Of a stretch of 64,000 nt of DNA, positions 19,165 to 31,330 are shown in pieces (the stretch's first letter is position 1; each line of letters begins with the position of its first letter). The notes below the pieces were generated by a model, which worked only from the letters and a program-made list of their open reading frames with translations, ran no database searches and was not told the origin of the DNA. The position numbers were made by a program, and so were the translations under genes. Origin of the DNA: Lithospermum erythrorhizon (lineage: Eukaryota; Streptophyta; Magnoliopsida; Boraginales; Boraginaceae); assembly GCA_019722365.1 (NCBI GenBank), contig JADFUC010000674.1, positions 1 through 64,000 on the forward strand. The letters run 5' to 3'.

Positions 19165-22100
19165 TCGGGTTTCACAAAAACTATTGGGCCGACCGTTAAC
19201 CCCGTAATAAACCAACGAGGCCCGAGAGGGAAAAAAGACCCGTCTACAGCACCTCATACCGGCCGAGGCCTTGAGAACACCACTTTCCCCCCGCTTTTTT
19301 GATTTTTTCTCTACATTTCTCTTAATCTTTGGCTTTGGAGCGCCGGAAATTTCTTGGAGAGTTTCTCCTCCTAAAATCCCCTCGTCGATTCTAAGTAAAA
19401 AGGTCGGATCTTTTTGGTATTTCATTAGTTCTTATGAGTTGGCTTTTGTATTTTGATTTTTATTCTTCTGTCGATTCTTGGGCTCTAAATTAGTTGTTCT
19501 TGAGTTGAAGTTAAGCATTTGGATGAGTAATTCGTGATGTTTTTAAGGCGTTGACTTTTTGGAATTTTAGTTTGACTTCGGATTTTGTGGGTTATTATTG
19601 CATATAATTATTATCTAGGCTTAGATTATAGTATAGGAGATGATAATAATCGATTTTTGGGGTAGAAAGTGTTGTTATAGTTGAGTTGACTTTCGAGTTG
19701 ACTTTGGGTTGACTTTTTCTAAAACGTTGTTGAGAGTATAAATATGTTATTGGACCTTATTGTGATTGTTTTGAGGTGGAAATTATGATTTATAAGTTGT
19801 TGGAGGAATATATGTTGAAATTAGTTTTATTAGATTTTGAGTAGTAAACGGGCTTTGGGATTTGAGGTTGTTAGAAATGGGTTTAATTAGTTGAAAAGTT
19901 GATATTTTGGGTTGATTGAAATTGGTTGAAAATGTTAGTATTTTGGTTAAGGTGTTGGCCGATTATGGGATTTAGTCGGGATAGTTGAAATTCGTCATTT
20001 TAATTGTCATTGAAACATAATTAGTAATCTATATACTTAAGTTGTCAATTTGTAACTAAAAATGGGTTGAAAAGTCAGGAATTTAATTAAGATAAGGATT
20101 AAAATTGTTGTGAGTAGTAATTGTATTTTCGAATTATTTTGATTAGATGCGGGCGTGGAAAAAGGCACTCGGATTGATTAGGCGAGACATTATTTAGCCA
20201 AGGTGAGTACTGTCTACATGGAGTTTTACTTATCGCTTGTATATGTATATGTTATTGTACTTGTTGGTTGTCTTGAGGATATGTTCATTATTATTTCACT
20301 GTAGGAGATGATGTGTGGATGTGATGGTTATATATTGTTGATTGTGTGCCTTGGCTTGGGGTTGTATTTTTCATCCTGTAATTTATGATTTTTGGTATTT
20401 TGGTTGAAAATTGTTATTTCCTTGTGTTGGGTTGTGTACGTAGTCGTGGAGTCGTATAGGTGTTTTGAGGTGATGTTGATTCGTATTAGGAAGAGTTGTA
20501 TATGAGTTGATGTTGTTTGTTGAGTTGTATTGTCGGTATTTGCTTAGAGTAGCCGTTACGATGTGGTAATTTAGCCGTACCTCATTCACGATTCGATGAT
20601 AACTTATGTGGGCATAGTTTCTCCTATGAGTTGAGTTAATTATATGCACATTAGTTGTAGAAATCCGGACTTATATTGAGTTGTATTGAGTTGTTGAGTC
20701 GTTGAGTTGTTGAGTTGTTGAGTTGATAGAGTTGTTGAGTTGATTGTGTTGCGTTGAGTTGGCTAGTTGTTGAGTTGTGATGTCGTCGTTGTCAGTTGAT
20801 AGAGTAAAGATTCGGCGGATTTGTTGCGTGTTATTCTGATGCTTTCTTGCGATCTACCAGCTTTATCTATCGTATCTGATATCATCTACTTTGGAATTTT
20901 ATGATATGGCTTTATTAGGTGATCTGGGTATATGCATATTTATTCATAAGTGACTCTATAGCTATTAACTGATCTACGTTTTGTTGTCTTGTGCGCCTTG
21001 ATTGTTGTATTTCATTTTAGACTTTAGCACTTATCGGCAATTATTTGTATTCGAGGATCTGATGTTACTCACCGTTGTAGCCTTGTCGGCATTATTGTCT
21101 TTTTGAGATATATTGTATAGATATGGAGTTGGTTAATGGATGAGATAACTTTTGAATGAGAACAGAGTACGAAATTTTAAATGTGAAATTCATGCTAATC
21201 TTTCGATGATGTTGATGATATTTTATATATGGTGGAAAATTGGATTCAAATGTGTTAGTATATAAGTTGTAATCCCAACCACAGCGTTGATACCATTGAA
21301 AAATTGAATAAGTTCCAGTATACTAAACGAAGAATTTGGGGAGATAATTCCGTACTTAGGTTATCTTGATTTAAGACATATGTTGCTCAGTTGTATTAAG
21401 ATAATGAAACGATTTTGGAGATTTTTATGATAAACATTGAGATGTCATAGGAGGTGTATGACTATATTGGGAGTAGCACTTTAAGGTGAGGCCCAAGATA
21501 AGTGGTTGAGTTGTGTATGTTTGAGTTGTATATTATATCGGGGAAATTAAAACATCTTAGAAAGATAACAAATAGAGAGATATCTCGCGTGATTAAGATT
21601 AATGTCTTTGTAAGTAAGTTGTTGGCGATGGTATTGGGTTTTATCGGTGTTGGTGGAAAGCCATTAAGGGAAAGATTTATCTTGTTGAGAGTAGGATGCA
21701 GAAATATAACTCTTGAGGTGTATAGTGTCTTTAAGTAGGTAAGGGACTTGAGTTATCGTGCATATGTGTAGGCGGGTTAAGCTTGCAGCCCGATATTTGT
21801 ATTCAGCACAAACTATAGGCGACTCCTATTCACACTATGGGCGGGCGTTTTATGCCTAGGTTGTTGCGGGATGACCGAGATGCTTTGGCCGAGTAGCTGC
21901 GTACCCGTGGAGGTGGCGATGGTGGCTAGAAGACCTCAACAGTCATAATTTTATCTTCTTTGGAGTTTTGTTGTACTTAATAATTGTTGTTGTATCGAGT
22001 TGTAAAAACCCGTTGTTTGATGTTGTATTTATATTATTACTTTTCAGTTGTTGTAGTGTTAGCTAGTTCGCTTTCGATTCAATGAGTTGTATTGATTTAT

Positions 22101-22205
22101 TTATGATGTAAAACGAGTCTTTTTTTATTGTTATCCATCGTTGGTGACTACGATTATTCATTTTGATAGTGTCCCCGACCTCGGGGGCCCACCTAGGGGT
22201 CGTTA
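19165..22205 (+). mobile_element. Ty3/gypsy long LTR 2, lacking its first ~400 bases
   Basis: It begins in mid-U3 (gggtttcacaaaaactattg, matching 15,708 on) directly against the end of LTR 1, without internal retroelement sequence between. It keeps the leader, the 'gttgactttt' words and the 3' part, and ends 'cctaggggtcgttaca' at 22,205. It carries a gttgagttg minisatellite (20,680-20,790) where LTR 1 has other arrays. The flank after 22,205 is copia integrase. Confidence 0.65.
20680..20790 (+). repeat. gttgagttg minisatellite in LTR 2
   Basis: Runs of gttgagttg with small variants. It follows 'gtagaaatccggacttatattg', as do the arrays at 35,745-35,880 and 52,465-52,580. Confidence 0.75.
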
Positions 22206-22640
22206 CAAATACCATACAAACCAATCCATCCATTTTTCCTTTATCCATAGTGACCTTTGGGGTCCTTCGCAATATCTCGAACCGGCAAATATGAAATATT
22301 TTATTACTTTCATAGATCGTTGATCGGCTCAACGAAGGGGCGCTCCAGCGGTAGTCCATCGCGATGTGGGAGGGTATTCGAGATGTGCCTCATGCAGATC
22401 CGTGGCCGCAGCCTGATGCCAGTAGCCGGGTAACCACGCGACACCGGCCCAGACCACGGATTCGCTGACAATTGCTATTTGCCCGGGGATCAGACAGCGT
22501 CGATCTTGTGAGCGCGCCAGGCGACCCGATGTCCGTTGAGATGTGCCTCGTGGACACTTTCATAGATGATGACCGCAAGAACTTGTTGGGTTTATCTTTT
22601 AAAAGAAAGGAAAATGCGTCGTGTCCCAGGCAGAGAATCT
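22206..22640 (+). pseudogene. Ty1/copia integrase core fragment, split by a 250-base GC-rich segment
   Basis: FSFIHSDLWGPSQ then KYFITFID (about 22,228-22,317) is the start of the copia integrase catalytic core, including the first catalytic Asp region (HSDLWGP) and the usual FITFIDD block. A 12-base direct repeat, actttcatagat, lies at 22,306-22,317 and again at 22,556-22,567; after the second copy the frame reads FIDD and continues into a KRKENA-like segment, as the family would. The segment between is GC-rich and unlike copia. This piece follows the gypsy insertion and continues the pre-integrase at 14,640-15,307. Confidence 0.6.
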
Positions 22641-24165
22641 GTCTATCATAGAATTTAATCTGCTCAGCATATTTTATTCCTTTGGAACTTCGCGCGTTAT
22701 ACTTAACAAATAAATGTCATGTAAAGCATATTTGCGTGACTAATAGCGTATGTCGCATATATGTAATTGAGCTCACAAATGTACAAGAATCGATTCGATG
22801 CCATACCTTTCAAGGTTGTATGAGAATTCATTTAGTACTCGATGTAAAATATTATGTGTAGTTGTGCTCTATTTAAACTTTAAGGAACTTCGAGTTCATC
22901 TTGGCTCTTGGCCACTTTTGATTTTAATCAAAACATCAAGATGAAGATTTTGACTCCATTATCTGTATCTCGAGTTTACAACTTGGATCTTGATAGTATC
23001 GTCATCGTGATCATTGCCAAGACATCCTTTGGATTACTAAGCCAAACGCACGTATTCTGACAGTGGGTAATAAGGAAAAATTTGAAATAGACATGTGCAT
23101 AGTCAACCAATGAATACATTCAACTCGGTCCAAAGCAAATGTTTGATTCATTTATGACTATACGTTTATTTAGTGGAATTACGTTTCTTACTTTTGATGA
23201 ATCACCACCAAGAAGGTAAATAGAGTAAGTTATATACTCGGCTACGTGTATTCGATTCTATTTCGCTCGAGATGGCCTTAAATTAAATCTATTAGAGTAT
23301 GATTATTCATATCATCATGTGTCTCTTTAAATTAAGCATTATGATACAACGAGGAATTGTTACATAATATTCCTAATATAAGCTGCGGGGTTAACCACTT
23401 TGGTTGTGTCTCTGAGGCGGCTTGAATCCATTCAAGTTATATATTTAATTCTCCTCTTTATACTTCATAATGAAGATCTTATACATATAATAAATTATAA
23501 TTCTATAGTAGATAAAAATAAATACGGTGCCTTCTAGTTATGTACATGATGATATCATCTGAAGCATTAGACCTCGTGTTAAATTATGTGCCGGTGACAT
23601 AATATTAACTTGTTCGTTCGATATGTTTCAAAGTTTGTTTGTCGAGCATAACTCTTGGCTTGTCTCGCGGTTTAGTATGACTAAATTTAATTTAAAGTAG
23701 GTGCAACAACAACTTTCAATCACGTGAATTTATTTCATTCTTTGTGTTTTCAACCACGTTAAACCTGATCCTTACTTCTTCGGCTAATGACACATCTAAG
23801 GTTAGAGTGAAAAATCTTTTTGGTATAACAAATTAAAAGATTTCATCATTGTGTTTTTAAATTCATTAAACACAATTCTTTACTGCGATATCTCGACAAA
23901 TGCGCCTTTAGGATTAGAATGATGTCTCTCGTTCTTCGGGACAATACATTACTCGTAATCAATGATACTTAATTTAGAGCTTGATAGTATTTATATGGTC
24001 CTTCCCGTACTGCTTATCAATTCGATGTAATCATTCGATGACTTATATCCTTGATTGACTTGTATGAATATACAGAAAATCAAGATTAATGAACCTCGGT
24101 AACTCTAGCGAGAGAACGTTCATCTTGCGAGAACCTCAAGTCTTGTTAAAGTCATTTTGCCCGCA
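22641..24165. other. Unassigned AT-rich stretch
   Basis: No reading frame over 60 codons and no motif recognised. It may hold the decayed remainder of the copia integrase/RT or an LTR of another family. No match to other parts of the window was noticed. Confidence 0.3.
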
Positions 24166-24167
24166 AG

Positions 24168-26470
24168 TATGCCTTAGCAACCCGCCCGGTGGGCCCCCAC
24201 GGGACGTCATCGGCACTGTATAATTAGAGTCGCAGCGATGGATAACGATAAAAATGAAACGTTGCGTGATAATAAAATAATACAACTCGTCCGTCGGATT
24301 CAGCAACCTTGTGACAAGCGAAAATAATAATATAAATACAACATCAAACAATTTGTTTTACAACTCGAGACAATGATAATTATTAAGTCTGACATAAATC
24401 TCCAAAGATAAAGTATCCTTTGTCGGTCTTGAGCCACCATTGTCACCTCGCAGTGCGAACTACTCGGCGATGCATCTCGGTCATCCCATGACAACCTAGG
24501 CATAAAAGCGCCCCGCCTGAGAACTAGGGGAGTCGACTAAAAGGCGGTGAATACAAATACGAGGGAAGTTAACCTACGCTCATACAAGCAAGGATAATTC
24601 GAGGCCCAGCTACATATTTAAAGATTATATACCTCAGAGAGTTATATTTTATATGTTCTTCGCAGCAATATAAATCTTTCATATGACTTTCCAACTAACA
24701 CCGATAAATCCACTTTGCGTCGACAACTTACTCGCGAGTACACAGCTCGCCCAAGAGGCTATCTACATTTGTTATCTTTCTTAAGTATAGCTAATTCCCG
24801 ACATAAGATACAACTCAGACATCTGACAACTCAAACATATATCTCGGCGTCTAAGTAACTCAAGCATATGACTTCGACCAACATCTTTAGTTCATGAAGT
24901 GCTACTCCCGATTATCGTCCTTACCTCTACTGACATCTAAATGTTTATTATAAGAACCTCGAATCATATCATTATCTTAATACAACTAAGCAAATATATC
25001 TTAAATCAGATAACTTAAGTACGGAATTATCTACTTGGTCTTCGTTTTAGTCTCACAGACTTGTTCACCTCATGAAGTATCAACGTCGTGGTTATATCAT
25101 GCTTATATACTAACACGTTTGGATCCAACTTTCCCTTGTATATAAGTATCATCAACATCATCTATATAGATTGGCATGAGCGATAGGTTTATAATTTACG
25201 TAGCTAGTGTCCTCGTCCAAAAGTTATCTCGCCATTAGCAACTCAACTTTTAACTTAAAGGATGTATAACGATTTACATCTGACACAAGTCCACAAGAAA
25301 AAATACGATAATATTATCAATAATCAACGAAACTAAATTAGACATAATTTCATCATGGCAACATCATTATAATCGTATGATATCACAGCAATAAATGAGT
25401 CATAAAATGGATAAATACCGCGCCCATAGAAAATTTAAACAACATATCGAATATAATACAAAGTACGATAAAGCGCGAGAATAGAATCCGCAGACTTCGA
25501 AACAACGGCTATAACTACAGTCATCGAACCATCTATCAACTTCGTATCCTGTACACGACCTCCCAATGCGCCTTATGCTGATTTTCGTCTACTGCGAGGA
25601 ATGGACCAATCGATAAACATTGCTCTTTATCTTGAAGTAGTATATAAGGCCTTTAACAATGCGCTACAGCAAAGTGATAATACATACCGCTGGCTGCACT
25701 TATACCAAAGTATAAGGCAGCTTGAGCAATGCACATATTAAAGTGATAATAGATCTCTTACTTATGCGAAGTATAAAGGCCAACACCGACAATGCACGCT
25801 AGAAAAGTGATAATAAGTCTCGCTGCTGACTTATGCAGAAGTATAAAGCGGCGCGGCAATCTGTGCTGACAAAGTGATAATGATCTCCATTTCTTAGCAT
25901 ACCGAGTATAAGGCCAGCATGACAAATGCACATAACAAAGTGATAATAGTCTACATTTGTAACACATCTTAGAAGCATAAGGCCAACGCGGCAATGCGGC
26001 AGCAAGTGATAATACGTACCATGGCTAACTATACAGTATAAGAGCCCAGCGCCCGACAATGCACGTTATCAAAGTGATAATAGATCTATTTACACTTATA
26101 CGAAGTATAAGGCCCGACACCGACAATGCATTAGAAAAGTGATAATAGATCTCGCTAGCAGCATACCGAGTATAAAGCCCAGCGCTGACAATGCGCGCGT
26201 AGAAGTGATAATAGATCTACCATTTTGCACATGCAGTAAGGCGAGCGCCGACAATCATAGCAAGTGATAATAGATCTCGCTGCACTTATGCAGAACTATA
26301 TAAGGCCAACGGCGTCGCGTATCCTACGAGGAAGGAGATTACTTTAACCACAATCATGCTAGCTATGAATTCGTATCCTATGCTCGAGTCGCCTCGAAGT
26401 CACGCATAACTCCGGCGACACTCAATGACCAAGTACTACTACTCTCGAAACAATATCCAAAGCGCCCCGA
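24168..26470 (-). mobile_element. Ty3/gypsy LTR 3, minus strand, 5' part missing
   Basis: Read on the minus strand, its end 'gggggcccaccgggcgggttgc' corresponds to the 3' end of LTR 2. Successive blocks match LTR 1 in reverse: 24,440-25,330 against 18,000-18,900 and 26,330-26,460 against about 17,115-17,310. It carries a hairpin array (25,610-26,310). The LTR stops near 26,470, before the leader and U3, where plus-strand gypsy integrase begins. Confidence 0.65.
25610..26310 (-). repeat. Hairpin minisatellite in LTR 3, about 11 units
   Basis: About 11 units of 60-70 bases, each with 'aagtgataatagatct' and 'gaagtataaggcc', the reverse complement of the LTR 1 unit. An exact hairpin is cttatacgaagtataag (26,095-26,111). 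Copy number is nearly twice that of LTR 1. Confidence 0.75.
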
Positions 26471-26549
26471 CTAAAACATCTAGCAATCATAAATCGTCGC
26501 AACCGCCCGGCCAAGGCCACGAAATACCAAAATTTCCCTCTGAAAGGCA

Positions 26550-27655
26550 CGAGTTATAACATCTCGGAGCATAGACATCTGCGGGTTTATTGCGAGACTA
26601 GCTTCACATTCACGAGGTGGACATGGGAGAATATCACCATGGACTTCGTGTTGGGCTTCTGGGGCGTTGGCGGCGTGATGGGATTTGGGTATTGTTGATG
26701 GAGTTATCGAGTCGCTCATTTCCCCTCTCGGATCTGAGGATGGGCTGAGAGACTAAGCGAAGATTTATGGATCCGGTGTGAAGTTGCGGGGTTCGGTGTC
26801 GGAATTATTCCGGACCGCGGCGCTAGATTCAACCCGAGGTTCTAGAGGGGGTTTCCGGGAGGCCTTGGGGACTAGAGTGGAGTTGAGTACATCTTTTTCG
26901 TCCTCGAGACGGATGGACAATGCGGGGAGGGCGATCACGGACATTGGAGGATATGCTCCGAGCTTGTGTTACGAGACTTCTCAGGAATTGGGGCGATGAG
27001 TTTGCCTTGAGATAGAGGATTCGCTACAATAGCCGAGCTTCCCGTCTTAGTATTAGGGGATGGCACCATTCGAGGCATTATGGGCGGAGATGTCGCACTC
27101 CAGTTTGTTGGAATGAGGTAGGAGAGAGGAAAGTCTGATTACGAGTTGGTCGAGAGTTCAGTAGAGCGGATCAGGTTGATTCGGCCGGTAGGAGGCAGCT
27201 CGGGGATAAAGCGAGAAAAGTATCGAATCATCAGAGTAGGCTGTCGTTTGAGAATTCGGCGACCGTGTGTGCGAGGTATCTCGAGTGAAGGGAGTGATGC
27301 GATATGGGAGGAAAGGGAAGTTGAGTCCTCGTTATATTGGACCATTTGAAGAGATCCTTGGGAGGTTGGCTCAAGTGAACTTTATCGGTTGGCGTTGCCT
27401 CCGGTTTAGATAGGATTAATAATGTGTTCAAATGTTTCTTTGTTTGAGGAAGTATATCACTAACGAATCGTATTCTTAGCTCGCCTCGGTGGAGCTTGAG
27501 GGAGGACCTCGCGTTTGAGGAAAGGCCGGTGGAGATTTTGGACGAGAAAGAGAGGTTTGAGGAGTAAGGTAGTGGCCTTGAGTGAAGGTCACGTGAATCG
27601 GCGTGCGGGGAGGCGGCAGGAGCGTGGGGGCGAGATGAGGCAGATTACCCTTGAC
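26550..27655 (+). pseudogene. Ty3/gypsy integrase, frameshifted
   Basis: WTWENITMDFVLG (about 26,608-26,655) opens the catalytic core with its first Asp. A run resembling ISDRGARFTSRFW (about 26,800-26,860, broken) covers the second Asp; RVELSTSFSSSRRMDNAGR is the usual LSTAFHPQTDGQSER block. APFEALYG-like sequence lies near 27,063 and CWNEV near 27,107. The C-terminal part has the RYIGPFEIL-like block (27,330-27,360), a YRLALPP-like block and an EERPVEILDEKER-like block (27,515-27,550), as in Tekay/Del chromoviruses. A chromodomain is not resolved. The upstream RT and RNase H are missing; the gene is joined directly to a minus-strand LTR. Integrase inserts the cDNA. Confidence 0.75.
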
Positions 27656-27757
27656 TCTTGAGTAGATGTGAGTTGTATTGCTTGTTTGGTTTGAGTGATT
27701 TTGTGTTATTATATTGTTACCAGCGATTGTTTGAGGTTGTTAAATTTCGGTGAAATT

Positions 27758-27775
27758 TTATTAGAGTGGGTAGAT
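27758..27775 (+). promoter_or_regulatory. Candidate gypsy polypurine tract
   Basis: The purine-rich ttagagtgggtagat lies directly before the LTR start TGTAATAACTTAG at 27,776, the place expected for the plus-strand primer. Confidence 0.5.
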
Positions 27776-29740
27776 TGTAATAACTTAGTTAAGAAAAAAA
27801 AATTAAAAAATTTAATTTTTCGATTAAGTGGGACTTAGGGATAGTATAAATAATTTCGATGATAATATTATTATTTATTGATTTTCGAGCCAAATTGCAT
27901 TTATAATTTAGTAGTTTTGCTATGGAAAATTTTATCTTTGAAATCGGGTCCGTTGAGATTTAAATGCGGAAAGCAGGAGAAGTGCTTAGAAACCGAGCGG
28001 GACTCGGGTTTTTAAATATCTATCCATACTTATCCTCACATCTTTGCAAAAACCTTAAATAAATGCTTTCACAAATATAGAATTTTTTTGAGATTCTCCC
28101 GCTCCAGCCCAAAAATTTCTTTTCCGTTTCTATAGCCGATTGTTGCTTTCAGGCTTCAATACTCGTTTGTGAATATCGTTCTCCCCATTCATTCTCTTGA
28201 GTTAGGTAAGAAATTTCAAGTCTTTTCGAGATATTTCTTGAGTTTTGACATAGTTGACTTTTAGTTGACTTTTCCATAATTCAATTTTATGATGAATCTT
28301 GGGTTGGTTATGGGTTACATGATTAATATATAAGTGATTAATTCATGACTTAGAAGTCGTTTGAGGATGTTATGGGCTTTTAGGTTTCGATTGACTTTTA
28401 AATTTGATATTTAAGACCTTAAATGTAGGAGGTTATGTTGGGACACTTTATTTATAGTTGTTGTGATGTGGTTTGGTTACAGGTTGAAAAGTGTTAATTC
28501 GAGGATTGAGTTATAATTGATATTTGAATTATAGGTTGTTAATTGAGGCCATGGCGATTAACTAAAATGACTTATAATTTGATTTGTAATGCTTAAATAT
28601 AAATTAGATTTGCTTGAGGATCGATTGGATTGTGTCAGATGAGATTATAATTCGATAGTTTATCGTCATGTTAATTTGTTTAGAGATAGTTCAAAGTAGG
28701 TTGGTTATCTATCTTACAGAAACATGGTATATAGTGGCAAATGCTTGATTATACTTTGAGTGTTTGTTTTAGGCGTTGTGCACTTATCTTGTGTATAAGT
28801 CGTGTACTTTATACTTAGTGTATAAAATTGTACTTATCTTGCGTGTATAAGGCGGTGTGCACTTATACTTAGTGTATAAGAGCGGTGTGCCTTTATTACT
28901 TAGTGTATGAGTGCGGTGTGCACTTATACTTTGTGTATAGGAGTGCGGTGTGCACTTATACTTTGTGTATAGCTGCGGTTTTGACATCTTTACAGCGGTA
29001 TAAGTGTGGGGTGATTATTGACTAGTCCGTTCACGAGGTAGGCGGATTGAGCGTATGCGCGTTAGGAGTTGACAGCCTCTTGGTGGGGATATGAGATAGG
29101 AGGTTTGATGACTAGAGATTTAGTAAGTAGTTGAGTCCCCAGTGATTTCTTTACGGAATTGTGTCTTCTTTGAAACATACATTATATCTTCGTAGTATAT
29201 ACGAACTACTTGTGGAATCGTGTTGTATGAACTTTTAGGTAGTCACGGATATATGTATTTTATTCTTATTTGACTATAGTATTTATTATTCGTTTAAATG
29301 CGGTAAGTTAAGCACGTGTTAAGTTTCTAACTAAGCCGCGACTTAAGCCCACTTTTTAGCGTTGGGCATTTCGTTTTGTGCGGGTTGGCGGTAGGTAGTT
29401 GAGCAATTTGTTTGAGTTTTTGTTAAAAGTGGCTAGGTGAGCGTCGGGTGGAAGAGGATCTGTGATCGATTTTTGATGTGTTGTCAAGCATTTTGATTGT
29501 TGTATTTTCCTTTTAAACTTTTTGGCGCGTAAATTTAACCGTTTTATGTGCAGTACGATCTTACTCTTTTGTAGCACTTGCCAGGTTTTTTGGGATATAT
29601 TTAGCCATATATGTGGAGTTGGTTGGTTGAATAACGATATAGATTGTAAGTTTTTAAATTATTTTGAAATATTATATATAAAATCTTATTTTTTGGAAGG
29701 CTTGAGTAGTTTTAAAGCTGAGTGGAAATAAAATGGTTTG
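27776..29740 (+). mobile_element. Ty3/gypsy LTR 4, 3' terminus missing
   Basis: It starts TGTAATAACTTAG after a polypurine tract. It has the leader and 'aggtaagaa' at 28,204-28,212, 'gttgacttttag' words, and a hairpin array at 28,785-28,990. Its 3' part reaches about 29,740, but the 'tcgggggc...gtcgttaca' terminus seen in LTRs 2 and 6 is absent, and gag follows. It is flanked by integrase on the left and gag on the right, so it serves as the 3' LTR of one element and the 5' LTR of another, or of a permuted one. Confidence 0.6.
28785..28990 (+). repeat. Hairpin minisatellite in LTR 4
   Basis: Six to seven units of about 32-35 bases built on 'gtgcacttatacttagtgtataagtgcg'. The exact hairpin CTTATACTTAGTGTATAAG is at 28,862-28,880. 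The stem equals that of LTR 1 but the loop is TTAGT or TTTGT. Confidence 0.75.
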
Positions 29741-29744
29741 GTGA

Positions 29745-30728
29745 TTAAGAGAGTGTTGAGAGTTGAGGTAGACCTCGTAGAGAATAGTGTGAATGCTCGG
29801 TGGTCGAGCAGCAGGTGGTGAATTCCGAAGCAATTGTTTAATCGGTTTACGAAGAGGATCCTCAGAAGTTTGCGGGGGGTTCGCCGGGCTTGAGCTATTG
29901 AGTTCATCCGGGATATGAAGTCGATTTTTGAGCCGATGGGGATTGTGGGCGAGATGAGTGAAGTTTTTATGAACTGCGAGGGTGCGTGTTGGTGGGAGAA
30001 CACGGGTATGCGAGTGCGAGAGGGATTCGTGTGTCTGGGAGCGATTTGTTGAGAAATTTCTTTCCGGAGGTATTGCTTAGAGACCAGCGTAGGCGGCTTT
30101 GGAGGGATTCGTTGACTCGAGGTTGAGGTCGGTTGAGGCGTATGAGAGGCAGGTTCGGTGATGCGTGTCGACTCTTTCGATGTTTATCAGGTAGAGGTGA
30201 AGAGGATCACTGGGTCCCGGGGGATGGGTTAACGTGGGAGATCACGTCACGGATCTCGGCGATGGGACACTAGTTTCCATCTTTGTGAGGAATCACGTCT
30301 GGAGATGGAAATGGAGTTGGCGAGCGAGGCGGAGTGGATCGAGGAGAATGGGCACGAGACTTTGATGGGTAGACATACATTTCTAGAGTTCGGAGGAGGA
30401 CCCGGCGAGTCGTCACGAGTCAACTTTAGTACTCAAGGCAGTTCGCCAGTCATTGCCACCGCTCCTTGCGTGGTGGGCGCTGCGGAGATCAGCGGGGTCG
30501 GAGAGGTTACGGCCCCATTCACCAGAGCGGTGGTCTTATGTTATCGATGCCGGCAGCGGGACATTTGGCGAAGGTGTCCCCAGCTTCCCGAGGGAGGTGC
30601 TAATCTTGACACCGATTCGGCTGTCGGGCGGTTGCTCCGAGAGTCGCGTAATTGGTCGATTAAACCGGCCGTGGAGACGGGGATATGGAGTTGGAGGACC
30701 TCGGAGGAGAGTCGTGGGTAGCGGCATG
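29745..30728 (+). pseudogene. Ty3/gypsy gag, frameshifted
   Basis: Capsid-like text appears in pieces: EEDPQKFAGG (29,850-29,885), a stretch ending WW-like near 29,985, FVEKFLSGG-like near 30,045-30,070 and SRLRSVEAYERQ (30,110-30,150), matching the Retrotrans_gag order (Y/FxEKYFP...VxEYExxF). The nucleocapsid knuckle CYRCRQ(R)DIWRRCPQLPEG lies at 30,536-30,600; it has both Cys pairs but lost the Gly-His spacing by a frame slip. Two overlapping open frames (30,305-30,721 and 30,453-30,803) share this region, and the one with the knuckle is the likely product. The CPQLPEG tail suggests a Tekay/Del relative. Confidence 0.7.
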
Positions 30729-30789
30729 AGCCGGGCTGAGTCGAGGCAGTTGACGATTCTTCATCCCGAGGAAGCCATGCAGAAATACC

Positions 30790-31330
30790 CCACGAGTGAG
30801 TAGCCAGTACATTATTTATGATATTGAGCCGAGTGTTGTTTTGATTACGGGGCTACAGCATTCCTTTTGTTTCTCAAAGTTTTCATTTATGCATTATACG
30901 TATGTTGTGTGCCTTTACTGTTCAGCGAGATTATGACACTGTAGGGAGGAGTCGAGTTGTGGTTAGATTGGTATATAGAAGCGTCTTTTGATTGTTTGTG
31001 GTGGGTTTTTATGCATCGATTTACTTCATTTGAGCTTTTACGATTTTGACCCTTTATCTTGGGTATGGATTGGTTAGGGAAAAAACATCATATGGCCAGT
31101 TGCCATCGGAAGGAGGGTGCACTTTTTGTGGGTTCGGGGGGCCGGATATCCGATTTGTGGAGAGCAGAAAGATTTTGCCTTGAGTATTGTATCACTTGAG
31201 GCTAGGAGATTGATTTGGAAAGGGTGTATTGGGTTCTTAGGGTATGTGGTTGATTTGAGTAGAAGAGAGGCGGCGTAGAGGATGTGCGGGTTGTTAGAGT
31301 TGAGGATGTTTTCACGAGGGCCGGCCGAGT
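30790..31330 (+). pseudogene. Ty3/gypsy aspartic protease region, catalytic Asp not readable
   Basis: SVVLITGLQHSF (about 30,830-30,866) aligns with the family's VLFDTGASHSF, but the DTG catalytic triad reads ITG here. The next anchors are YDFDPLSWV/ILGMDWL (about 31,040-31,076), then SIVSLEARRLIWKG (31,180-31,222) and GFLGYVVDLS (31,228-31,257), the linker into RT, and PAELPRERE (31,325-31,350). Order and spacing are normal. The lost Asp means this copy would not self-process, unless the base is a consensus error. Confidence 0.7.

Noticed and set aside
29686..30003. 105-codon minus-strand open frame
   Set aside because: It overlaps the end of gypsy LTR 4 and plus-strand gag text; no domain is visible.
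30305..30721. 138-codon plus frame as an independent gene
   Set aside because: It is one frame of the broken gypsy gag and ends in the zinc-knuckle region.
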